This document shows positions 17,106 through 25,393 of a stretch of 64,000 bases of DNA, piece by piece. The DNA is from Clostridiales bacterium (GTDB lineage Bacteria; Bacillota; Clostridia; Oscillospirales; Oscillospiraceae). Made by a program: the position numbers and the translations under genes. Where the stretch lies: contig SFLD01000003.1 of NCBI GenBank assembly GCA_004553545.1, forward strand, positions 11,686 to 75,685, given 5' to 3'. The notes under the pieces were generated by a model, which searched no databases, was not told the origin of the DNA, and saw only the letters and a list, made by a program, of their open reading frames with translations. The first letter of the stretch is position 1; each line of letters opens with the position of its first letter.

Positions 17106-18133
17106 GAGCGCTTCTGAACACCCTTTTCGTAACTTCAGAGGATATCTATCTGGCCCTGGATGGTGAGAACATCACCGCCAACCGGGGAGGGGAAACGGTG
17201 GCACGATATCCCCTCCATACCCTGCAGAGTATCGTCAGCTTTTCCTACGCCGGGGCATCCCCGGCCCTGATGGGGGCGTGCGCCCAGCGGGGGATTGGCC
17301 TTGCCTTCTGCACGCCCAACGGACGCTTCCTGGCCCGTATCACGGGGGAAAGCCAGGGGAATGTTCTGCTGCGGCGTCAGCAGTACCGGACGGCGGATGA
17401 CCCGGCCCAGAGCTGCCGGGTGGCCCGGATGATGATCCTGGGAAAGCTTTACAACGCCCGCTGGAGCGTGGAGCGCACCCGCCGGGACCATGCCCTGCGG
17501 GTGGACGGAGAGCGGTTCGTTGCGGTCTCTGCTCAGCTCCAGGGTCTGCTGCCGCAAGCGGCGGCAGAGACCTCACTGGAGAGCCTCCGGGGCCTGGAGG
17601 GCGCCGGGGCCACAGCGTATTTCAGCGTGCTGGATGAGATGATCCTCCAGGGAAAGGAGACCTTTTTCTTCCGCCAGCGGAGCCGCCGCCCGCCGCTGGA
17701 CGCCTTCAACGCGCTGCTGTCTTTTGCCTACAGCCTGCTGGCCCACGACTGCGCCTCGGCGCTGGAGAGCGTGGGCCTGGATGCCTATGTAGGCTTCCTC
17801 CACCGGGACCGCCCCGGCCGGGAATCCCTGGCCCTGGACCTGATGGAGGAGCTGCGGCCCTGCCTTGCGGACCGCTTCGTCCTGACGCTGGTGAATAACC
17901 GGGTGATGAAGGCGGCGGATTTTGACTTTCGGGAGAGCGGGGCGGTGTTCCTCACGAAGGAGGGCCGCAGGACCTTCCTGCAGCATTGGCAGTCCCGGAA
18001 GCGGGAGACGCTGACCCACCCCTTCCTGGAGGAAAAGCTCCCCTGGGGACTGGTGCCCTATGTGCAGAGCCTGCTCCTGGCCCGGTATCTTCGGGGAGAT
18101 CTGGAGGCCTATCCGCCATTTCTTTGGAAGTGA
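17102..18133 (+). CDS. cas1: Cas1 integrase
   Basis: Metal-dependent integrase that, with Cas2, inserts new spacers at the leader end. It is 343 residues. The catalytic Glu is in LRGLEGAGATAYF near residue 165. The His and the acidic residue of the active site are in VGFLHRDRPGRESLALDLMEELRP, and VNNRVMKAADF follows. ATG 17102 overlaps the cas4 stop (ATGA) and is preceded by TGGAGG. Confidence 0.95.
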   Translation: MRALLNTLFVTSEDIYLALDGENITANRGGETVARYPLHTLQSIVSFSYAGASPALMGACAQRGIGLAFCTPNGRFLARITGESQGNVLLRRQQYRTADDPAQSCRVARMMILGKLYNARWSVERTRRDHALRVDGERFVAVSAQLQGLLPQAAAETSLESLRGLEGAGATAYFSVLDEMILQGKETFFFRQRSRRPPLDAFNALLSFAYSLLAHDCASALESVGLDAYVGFLHRDRPGRESLALDLMEELRPCLADRFVLTLVNNRVMKAADFDFRESGAVFLTKEGRRTFLQHWQSRKRETLTHPFLEEKLPWGLVPYVQSLLLARYLRGDLEAYPPFLWK

Positions 18134-18140
18134 GGTCAAT

Positions 18141-18431
18141 ATGCTGGTTTTGATCACTTACGACGTGAATACAGAGGACGCCGCCGGGCGCAAGCGCCTG
18201 CGGCAGATCGCAAAGCAGTGTGTGAATTACGGCCAGCGGGTGCAGAATTCCGTTTTTGAGTGTCTGCTGGACACGGCTCAGTGCCGAAGCCTGCAGCACA
18301 CGCTGTGCAAGATCATGGATGAAGAAAAGGACAGCCTTCGGTTTTATTATCTCGGGAAAAAGTATGAGAGTAGGATCGAACACTTTGGCTGCAAACAAAC
18401 ATACCTTCCAGAGGAGCCGATGATCCTGTAG
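18141..18431 (+). CDS. cas2: Cas2 adaptation protein
   Basis: Small ferredoxin-fold protein that bridges two Cas1 dimers. It is 96 residues. The conserved N-terminal strand with Asp is in MLVLITYDVNTED. The body RVQNSVFECLLDTAQ and the C-terminal EHFGCKQTYLPEEPMIL are characteristic of type I-C Cas2. The start ATG 18141 follows GTGAGGTC just after the cas1 stop. The gene ends 168 bases before the first repeat. Confidence 0.95.
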   Translation: MLVLITYDVNTEDAAGRKRLRQIAKQCVNYGQRVQNSVFECLLDTAQCRSLQHTLCKIMDEEKDSLRFYYLGKKYESRIEHFGCKQTYLPEEPMIL

Positions 18432-18599
18432 TGCGAAGAGCAAGCATACGGTATTTTCGGGACGGTTCGCACCGGGTGTCGTTGCGGTTTCCTCCGGCTC
18501 CCTCAAAAAGCGTCCTGACAGGCGGCGCTTGACGGGGGAAAAGCATTTGTCCTTTGTCTGTTATTGCAAAAACACACGCGATTTTTGTGTATTTTTGCT
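18432..18599 (+). promoter_or_regulatory. CRISPR leader
   Basis: A non-coding 168-base stretch between cas2 and the first repeat. The half next to the repeat is AT-rich (TTATTGC, AAAAACACACG, TTTTTGTG), unlike the coding flanks. That is typical of a leader that carries the array promoter and the integration signals. TTGACG at 18529-18534 could be a -35 box, but no matching -10 is convincing. Leader orientation is supported by the truncated repeat at the opposite end of the array. Confidence 0.8.
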
Positions 18600-21500
18600 G
18601 TCGCGCCCCGTAAGGGGCGCGAGGATTGAAATCTTTCCATGCTTGAGGGGGTGTTGTAAATGACAAGTCGCGCCCCGTAAGGGGCGCGAGGATTGAAATT
18701 TGTGGTGTTGGTTTCTGCTGCAGTTGCGGCGAGTCGCGCCCCGTAAGGGGCGCGAGGATTGAAATGCCTGCGGCGACGGATCCGATGCCGTCCTGGTGGC
18801 GTCGCGCCCCGTAAGGGGCGCGAGGATTGAAATTACGCCGACCTTGCCGCTATGCAGGGCCTGGCGGCGCGTCGCGCCCCGTAAGGGGCGCGAGGATTGA
18901 AATGCCGCCTGGCTCATCAGCGGCGGGATATGAGAGAGGTCGCGCCCCGTAAGGGGCGCGAGGATTGAAATCCTTCGGGGAGCGCTATCCGGAGATCCGG
19001 GAGATGTCGCGCCCCGTAAGGGGCGCGAGGATTGAAATAGGCAATCCGGTCCACGACCAAATTAGAGTTGGCAGTCGCGCCCCGTAAGGGGCGCGAGGAT
19101 TGAAATGTTTGCCCGGTTTCTGGCAGATGTTACCAAGCCGTCGCGCCCCGTAAGGGGCGCGAGGATTGAAATTCCTCCCGCCTCCAGCTCTCCGCCGCAG
19201 GCGGGTCGCGCCCCGTAAGGGGCGCGAGGATTGAAATATCCTCCTGGGCTGTGCCCCTCTTGATTACATTTGTCGCGCCCCGTAAGGGGCGCGAGGATTG
19301 AAATGCCGTCGCTGGCTACGATGTCGCCGTAGACGCTGGTCGTCGCGCCCCGTAAGGGGCGCGAGGATTGAAATTTACAGCTGGCATTATGAACGATTGG
19401 GAGTTCCGCGTCGCGCCCCGTAAGGGGCGCGAGGATTGAAATACGTCAGTTCCGTCGATAAAGTCGAGCTCTCTCTGTCGCGCCCCGTAAGGGGCGCGAG
19501 GATTGAAATGTGGAATTCTGGCGGCGAAGTGCCGCTGTACTACTGTCGCGCCCCGTAAGGGGCGCGAGGATTGAAATACCAGTCTCAGGATCGCCATAAG
19601 CAGTCCGGGGGTCGCGCCCCGTAAGGGGCGCGAGGATTGAAATAGTAAAATTTTTTACCAACGACCAAAACCAGCGAGTCGCGCCCCGTAAGGGGCGCGA
19701 GGATTGAAATTGGTGCTATGGCTCAGGGTGTAACTTCTTCCGGTGCGTCGCGCCCCGTAAGGGGCGCGAGGATTGAAATCCATCCCGGCAAGATCGGGGA
19801 CAACGGCAACTGGGTCGCGCCCCGTAAGGGGCGCGAGGATTGAAATACCACGGATAGAGCCAAAAACCGCGCAAAGACCTGTCGCGCCCCGTAAGGGGCG
19901 CGAGGATTGAAATAAAAACGGCTGTGCCTTGTTGCCTCGTGTGTAAGTCGCGCCCCGTAAGGGGCGCGAGGATTGAAATTGGTGTTGCGATTCCTAATGT
20001 TGCCGGTTATAAGGTCGCGCCCCGTAAGGGGCGCGAGGATTGAAATTGTGATATCTATGTTCGGAATTACGTTACTCGTCGTCGCGCCCCGTAAGGGGCG
20101 CGAGGATTGAAATCGGCGCCCTCTCTGTGCACAATGCAGGGCTTGCGTCGCGCCCCGTAAGGGGCGCGAGGATTGAAATTCCAGGTGCGCTCCGAAGCCG
20201 CAGAACATACAACGTCGCGCCCCGTAAGGGGCGCGAGGATTGAAATACCCGCGGCCAGATGGCCGCTGTGGAGGGCCGTCGTCGCGCCCCGTAAGGGGCG
20301 CGAGGATTGAAATGTCACCCTGGCGGCCCGGACCTGAGAGGAGGACATGTCGCGCCCCGTAAGGGGCGCGAGGATTGAAATGTGTAGCAGAAAAGGCGGT
20401 GAAGAAGTATGGAAGTCGCGCCCCGTAAGGGGCGCGAGGATTGAAATGTTTTTGCCAAAGCCTCCGGCGACGATGTGGGCGTCGCGCCCCGTAAGGGGCG
20501 CGAGGATTGAAATGTTATGATCCGGGAGTTGCCGGATGGAGCGGACGTCGCGCCCCGTAAGGGGCGCGAGGATTGAAATTCCACGATCTCCCGCAGGAGG
20601 CAAGCGTCCAGCAGGTCGCGCCCCGTAAGGGGCGCGAGGATTGAAATGCTTTGTTGGCCTGCTTGGTGATCGCCGAGAAGGTCGCGCCCCGTAAGGGGCG
20701 CGAGGATTGAAATGCCTGCCTGCAGGAGCCGGGGGCATACGTGGGGGTCGCGCCCCGTAAGGGGCGCGAGGATTGAAATATCGGAAGCGCATTTACCGGA
20801 GATATGGATGCGGTCGCGCCCCGTAAGGGGCGCGAGGATTGAAATCAGCACTGCTACGGCACGGCGGCAGACATCGTGGGTCGCGCCCCGTAAGGGGCGC
20901 GAGGATTGAAATTCGGCTTGATCCGAGGTAGTAGTTGCGCCCCTTAAAGTCGCGCCCCGTAAGGGGCGCGAGGATTGAAATCCTCCCAGCGGATCAGTGA
21001 TCTTGGTGCCCTCTGGTCGCGCCCCGTAAGGGGCGCGAGGATTGAAATCCAGATAACGCTGTGGCCCATGTGACGGTCCGTCCGTCGCGCCCCGTAAGGG
21101 GCGCGAGGATTGAAATCTCTTGGGCAGCGGTAATTTTTGCGCTTAATAGCGGTCGCGCCCCGTAAGGGGCGCGAGGATTGAAATTCCTCGCCGGGCGGCC
21201 TGCTGCTGAGCAGCTACAGTCGCGCCCCGTAAGGGGCGCGAGGATTGAAATGTTTTTGCGGGGTCTGGGAGCTGTTCTGCGCGCCGTCGCGCCCCGTAAG
21301 GGGCGCGAGGATTGAAATGACCCGCAGGAGCTGGTCCGGGCCGTGGAAAATCGGTCGCGCCCCGTAAGGGGCGCGAGGATTGAAATCCGTGCTCGGCGAT
21401 GCCGTGATAGTACGCCGCCGTCGCGCCCCGTAAGGGGCGCGAGGATTGAAATTCCCTCCTCACAGGCCCCTGGATCATATCCACGTGGGTCGCGCCCCGT

Positions 21501-22921
21501 AAGGGGCGCGAGGATTGAAATGGACAAGCGCATCCAGAAGCACGTCCAGAAGTAGTCGCGCCCCGTAAGGGGCGCGAGGATTGAAATGGCGGGAGTACCG
21601 TCACAGTTGGCACAGTCAGGCTGTCGCGCCCCGTAAGGGGCGCGAGGATTGAAATTATCAGTACTCCGGCGGCTGGCGGACCGGGGACAAGTCGCGCCCC
21701 GTAAGGGGCGCGAGGATTGAAATTGCTGGGAGGTGCCACATGACGAGAGGACGCGCAAGGTCGCGCCCCGTAAGGGGCGCGAGGATTGAAATTGCTGGCT
21801 CAGGTCACTGGCTTTTATCGCCGCCGTCGCGCCCCGTAAGGGGCGCGAGGATTGAAATATGTTGTACTGCTGGGCTGCTCGCCCCGCTGCGATGTCGCGC
21901 CCCGTAAGGGGCGCGAGGATTGAAATTCCGCCACCTGCGGATTTAAGCTGGACGTTTGCGTCGCGCCCCGTAAGGGGCGCGAGGATTGAAATGGTCGATC
22001 ACGGCGAAGACGCCGTGGGTCATCGGTCGCGCCCCGTAAGGGGCGCGAGGATTGAAATGTTGCGCTCCTCCCAGTTGATAACAGAAAGAGGGTCGCGCCC
22101 CGTAAGGGGCGCGAGGATTGAAATTGTAGTCGAAGCACATAAAGAGAAAGCGATATCAGGTCGCGCCCCGTAAGGGGCGCGAGGATTGAAATGGGACTTT
22201 TTGCGTGGTGGACGGTACAGGACTCGAAGTCGCGCCCCGTAAGGGGCGCGAGGATTGAAATCGGGAGGCCCCGGAGGACGAGGAGTGGGAGCTGCCGGTC
22301 GCGCCCCGTAAGGGGCGCGAGGATTGAAATCGGCAACCTCTCGACTGTTGAAGCAACCACCACGGTCGCGCCCCGTAAGGGGCGCGAGGATTGAAATCGG
22401 TCGTCGATCAACGCCGTGATGGTCCTCGCGTCGTCGCGCCCCGTAAGGGGCGCGAGGATTGAAATTCCACCGGCTCCTTGACAAAATACCGCGCCAGGTC
22501 GCGCCCCGTAAGGGGCGCGAGGATTGAAATCATTCTTCGGGCGGATCCCAAGTGGGAGAATCGCTCCGTCGCGCCCCGTAAGGGGCGCGAGGATTGAAAT
22601 GGATAGCCTTGGCCTTGCTGCAGGCCTTGTCGCGTCGCGCCCCGTAAGGGGCGCGAGGATTGAAATCAGAGGATGTGCCGCATCCTCCACATCCTCTGCG
22701 TCGCGCCCCGTAAGGGGCGCGAGGATTGAAATGAAGGGCCTCCGGCGTCCGGGCGGCAGCGGAGCCGGTCGCGCCCCGTAAGGGGCGCGAGGATTGAAAT
22801 GCGGACAAGCACCGGGACCGGGACCTCCTGATGATGTCGCGCCCCGTAAGGGGCGCGAGGATTGAAATTTGACGTAGACGCCCACGCCGCCCCAGTCGGG
22901 CATGGTCGCGCCCCGTAAGGG
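18600..22921 (+). CRISPR. Type I-C CRISPR array, 64 full repeats and 64 spacers
   Basis: Counting by eye gives 64 copies of a 33-base repeat plus a final 17-base partial copy (22905-22921), hence 64 spacers of 32-37 bases (most 33-35). The repeat begins GT, then a perfect 8-bp stem CGCGCCCC/GGGGCGCG with loop GTAA, then the 11-base tag AGGATTGAAAT that would become the crRNA 5' handle after Cas5c cutting. I noticed no repeat variation among the full copies and no duplicated spacers. Uniform repeats, complete cas genes and the absence of internal decay suggest an active locus with high turnover. Apparent proteins reading RPLRGAT or SILAPLTGRD through this region are translations of the repeat, not genes. 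Confidence 0.98.
22905..22921 (+). repeat. Truncated terminal CRISPR repeat
   Basis: The last repeat keeps only its first 17 bases (through the loop and three G of the 3' arm) and then changes to unrelated AT-rich sequence. Degeneration at the leader-distal end is common and fixes the array's direction. Confidence 0.9.
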
Positions 22922-22950
22922 TTGTTTTTACTTCGAAGAAATGTTATAGT
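22922..22950 (+). promoter_or_regulatory. Candidate promoter immediately after the array
   Basis: TTGTTT (22922-22927) and TATAGT (22945-22950) are 17 bases apart. They start at the very base where the truncated repeat breaks off and would drive the small gene downstream. Confidence 0.5.
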
Positions 22951-23012
22951 AATTTGCAACTCAGGAAACTGATCCTGTCAGGAACGAATTGAAAGGGAGG
23001 AGGTGGACAGGC

Positions 23013-23279
23013 GTGGAGAAGGGAACTCCCCGTGATGAGGTCATGCTGCAGTTTGTCCAGGAGGCCAGGAATGGCGCTTCGCACGATGAGATCACCGCAA
23101 AGATCAAGGAACACTATTTTCCCGTTGAAGTGGAGCCTGATCCGGTCGCTCATATCCGGCAGAGGCTGGCCAGCGAGGTCGCAGACTCGGTCTTTCTGCT
23201 GGCAAAGTTCGCAGATGATGTCCAGGCCCAGAAAGAGGCTGCGGCAGCGGAACAGGGTGAGCGGCAGGAAACCCAATGA
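23013..23279 (+). CDS. Small uncharacterised protein next to the array end
   Basis: An 88-residue, highly charged and probably helical protein. GTG 23013 is chosen because GGGAGGAGG lies about ten bases upstream; the TTG at 22989 in the same frame lacks one. The sequence reads TPRDEVMLQFVQEARNGASH, then DEITAKIKEHYFPVEVEPDP, then a long helix ending in QKEAAAAEQGERQE. No motif, Cys pair, membrane segment or known family is recognised. It is placed between the CRISPR array and the cotJ genes, and codon use resembles the neighbours. A bidirectional terminator separates it from cotJC. Confidence 0.6.
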   Translation: MEKGTPRDEVMLQFVQEARNGASHDEITAKIKEHYFPVEVEPDPVAHIRQRLASEVADSVFLLAKFADDVQAQKEAAAAEQGERQETQ

Positions 23280-23332
23280 CAGTTTGAGCGTTGCAGAGAA
23301 ACGCATTGGAATAAGAGCGGATATCGTTAAGC

Positions 23333-23366
23333 GGAAGGCCCCCGGCAGGCGTCGGGGGCCTTCCTT
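23333..23366. terminator. Bidirectional terminator between convergent genes
   Basis: GGAAGGCCCCCG pairs with CGGGGGCCTTCC around a short loop, with T-rich sequence on the plus side. It serves both the plus-strand small gene and the minus-strand cotJ genes. Confidence 0.8.
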
Positions 23367-23370
23367 CTTC

Positions 23371-23967
23371 TCACTGGTCGAAGCTGGGGTTCATATAGTA
23401 GACGTTCTTCTCGCCAAGACGATCCTTCACCAGCCGCAGTCCCTCGCCGAAGCGCTGGAAATGGACGATCTCTCTCGCCCGCAGGAAGCGGATGGCATCG
23501 GTGACGTCCGGGTCATCGGAGAGACGGAGGATGTTGTCATAGGTGACCCGGGCCTTCTGCTCGGCGGCCAGGTCCTCCGTGAGGTCGGCAATGGTGTCGC
23601 CGGTGACCTGCATGGTAGCGGCGGACCAGGGGTAGCCGGAGGCAAACTGGGGGAAGACCCCGGTGGTGTGATCCACAAAATAAGCCTCAAAGCCCGCGTC
23701 CTTGATCTGCTGCTCCGTCAGGTTCCGGGTCAGCTGGTGGACGATGGTCCCCACCATTTCCAGGTGTCCCAGTTCCTCGGTTCCGATGTCGGTCAGCAAG
23801 CCCTTGAGTTCGGGATAAGGCATGGAGTAGCGCTGGGAGAGATAGCGCAAGGAGGCTCCCAACTCGCCATCCGGGCCACCATACTGGGAAATAATGGCGG
23901 CCGCCAGCTTGGGATTGGTGTTTTTGATGCGGATGGGGTACTGGAGCTTCTTCTCATAGACGAACAT
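23371..23967 (-). CDS. cotJC: CotJC, manganese catalase-family spore coat protein
   Basis: A 198-residue protein of the Mn-catalase/CotJC family. The ferritin-like helices carry likely metal ligands in GTEELGHLEMVGTIVHQL and in AAEQKARVTYDNIL followed by REIVHFQRFGEGL. It begins with the CotJC-like MFVYEKKLQYPIRI. In spore formers it lies in the coat or cortex region and may remove peroxide. It directly follows the cotJA-cotJB gene (stop adjacent to start), so the two form one minus-strand operon. Confidence 0.92.
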   Translation of the reverse strand: MFVYEKKLQYPIRIKNTNPKLAAAIISQYGGPDGELGASLRYLSQRYSMPYPELKGLLTDIGTEELGHLEMVGTIVHQLTRNLTEQQIKDAGFEAYFVDHTTGVFPQFASGYPWSAATMQVTGDTIADLTEDLAAEQKARVTYDNILRLSDDPDVTDAIRFLRAREIVHFQRFGEGLRLVKDRLGEKNVYYMNPSFDQ

Positions 23968-24420
23968 TTATTCGCTGCCTCCTCTCTCCCAGGGCCAGGG
24001 ATCCTTCAGCCAGGCATAGCTGCCGTCTGCCGGACGGTCCGTCTGGAGCAGGGGACCGTAGAGCTTCTGGTACTTCTGACGGCCTTCGTTGGCCAGCTGC
24101 ACGTAGGTCCAGTAGAGGTCCAGGACCTCCTGGTCCGTGGGATGGGTGGTGAGGTAGAGGCCAAGCTCATCCACGGCGAAGTCCAGCGCCATCAGCTCGG
24201 CAAGGGCCGTGTTGGGCATGGGAGTCTTGGCCTGGATGGCCGCCTTGAAGGGGAGATTCAGCCCCGGAAATAGGGTGCCGGTCTGCAGGGCCTCCGCCCG
24301 CTGGTAGCGGGGCGGATTCTCCCCCTGCACGGGGATATACGGATAGGCCAGGGGAGCGCAGAGGCAGGGAAGGGCGCCGCTGCCCTCGCCGCAGGCCTGG
24401 TCAGGTCGATCCATCTGCAA
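23968..24420 (-). CDS. Fused CotJA-CotJB spore coat protein
   Basis: About 150 residues in one frame. A CotJA-like N-terminal part (PLAYPYIPVQGENPPRYQRA, EALQTGTLFPGLNLPF) continues directly into a CotJB-like part (LAELMALDFAVDELGLYLTTHP, LYWTYVQLANEGRQKYQKLYGPL, WLKDPWPWE). In Bacillus and many Clostridia these are two proteins, so this looks like a fusion. TTG 24420 is chosen because AAAGGAGG lies eight bases upstream; the in-frame ATG 24414 has 14-base spacing. The frame remains open to 24510, with a repeated CGEGS block, but there is no binding site there. CotJ proteins form part of the inner coat with CotJC. Confidence 0.8.
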   Translation of the reverse strand: MQMDRPDQACGEGSGALPCLCAPLAYPYIPVQGENPPRYQRAEALQTGTLFPGLNLPFKAAIQAKTPMPNTALAELMALDFAVDELGLYLTTHPTDQEVLDLYWTYVQLANEGRQKYQKLYGPLLQTDRPADGSYAWLKDPWPWERGGSE

Positions 24421-24504
24421 GGAAGATTCCTCCTTTGAAAGGAAGTGGAGGGCGCTGCCCTCACCGCAGTTTATGCGGCAGGGGAGGGAAGAGGTTCCAT
24501 CCCC

Positions 24505-24533
24505 TTGCAATTCCAGGGAAGGGACGGTATAAT
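24505..24533 (+). promoter_or_regulatory. Strong promoter aimed at the solitary CRISPR repeat
   Basis: TTGCAA (24505-24510) and a perfect TATAAT (24528-24533) with exactly 17 bases between. The expected start, six to nine bases after the -10 box, falls at 24540-24542, the first base of the solitary repeat. It is also the apparent promoter for cwlD-radA. Confidence 0.8.
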
Positions 24534-24541
24534 AAAAAAAT

Positions 24542-24574
24542 GTCGCGGCCCACTGGGGCCGCGAGGATTGAAAT
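24542..24574 (+). repeat. Solitary variant CRISPR repeat
   Basis: A 33-base element matching the array repeat at 27 of 33 positions: the same GT start and the same 11-base tag AGGATTGAAAT. The stem is CGCGGCCC/GGGCCGCG instead of CGCGCCCC/GGGGCGCG, so a C-to-G change in one arm is matched by G-to-C in the other. The loop is ACTG instead of GTAA. It lies 1.6 kb past the array in the same orientation, in the leader of cwlD. No second repeat follows. Confidence 0.9.
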
Positions 24575-24661
24575 GCGCCGGGATTCTCGTTTCCGTATCC
24601 TTCTAGTCTTTCGCATAGGGGATAAGCCTTCCTGCATAGCCTTCTCCGGAGGTGAGGGCGT
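24575..24661 (+). other. Leader sequence between the solitary repeat and cwlD
   Basis: 87 bases with no gene. If the solitary repeat is cut like an array repeat, the first 34 or so bases (starting GCGCCGGGATTCTCG) would occupy the spacer position. The segment ends with the cwlD ribosome binding site (GGAGGTGAGG). Confidence 0.6.
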
Positions 24662-25393
24662 ATGTGGCTGGTGATCCGGCGAAGGACGCTGCTGTGGAGG
24701 GGCGTTTGTGTCTGGCTCCTGCTGGGGCTGACATTGACGGCGCTGGCGTATTTCCGAAGTCCTCCGGCGGCGGAGGCGTCCGGGCTTTCCCGCCCGGAGA
24801 CGGTCTATGTCATCGATCCTGGCCACGGCGGGGAGGATGGCGGCGCGGTGGCAGCGGACGGCACCGTGGAGAGCGGCGTGAACCTGGCCATCGCCCTGCG
24901 GCTCCGGGATATCCTGCGCTTCTGCGGGCAGGACTGCGTCATGACACGGGAGGAGGATGTCTCCATTTATTCCCCCGGCTGTGAGACCCTGCGGCAGAAG
25001 AAGGCCTCCGACCTCAAAAACCGGGTGGCCCTGGTGAATGCCCAGGAGGGGGCCATTCTCGTCAGCGTTCATCAGAATTGTCTGCCATCCGCACCCAGTG
25101 TCCATGGGGCCCAGGCGTTTTACAACGGGATCGAGGGGGCGGATGCTCTGGCTTCCGCTGTGCAGGAGGCTCTGAACCGGGCGGCGAACCCAGAGAAGGG
25201 GAAGACTCCCGTCCGGATCTCCGACAGCATCTATCTCACCAAGAACGTCACCGCTCCGGCGGTACTGATCGAGTGCGGTTTTCTCTCCAATCCCCAGGAA
25301 ACGGAGAGGCTGAAGACTGCGGAATACCAAAGAACACTGGCCGCCGCCATGGCGGCGGGCCTGCTGCAGGCAGCAGGGGAGGGAGTGCCATGA
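24662..25393 (+). CDS. cwlD: Germination-type N-acetylmuramoyl-L-alanine amidase CwlD
   Basis: Zinc amidase (Amidase_3) that strips peptide stems during spore cortex formation so that muramic lactam can be made. It is 243 residues. An N-terminal signal anchor (WRGVCVWLLLGLTLTALAYF) is followed by the catalytic domain: first zinc His in VIDPGHGGEDGG, Glu in GTVESGVNLAIAL, second His in ILVSVHQNCLPS, and the catalytic Glu in AVLIECGFLSNP. ATG 24662 has GGAGGTGAGG upstream. It overlaps radA by four bases. Confidence 0.9.
   Translation: MWLVIRRRTLLWRGVCVWLLLGLTLTALAYFRSPPAAEASGLSRPETVYVIDPGHGGEDGGAVAADGTVESGVNLAIALRLRDILRFCGQDCVMTREEDVSIYSPGCETLRQKKASDLKNRVALVNAQEGAILVSVHQNCLPSAPSVHGAQAFYNGIEGADALASAVQEALNRAANPEKGKTPVRISDSIYLTKNVTAPAVLIECGFLSNPQETERLKTAEYQRTLAAAMAAGLLQAAGEGVP

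Noticed and set aside
18561..22959. Long reading frames on both strands with repeated RPLRGAT, SILAPLTGRD or SRPVRGARIEI
   Set aside because: They are translations of the CRISPR repeat. The period is the repeat-spacer unit and no ribosome binding sites are present.
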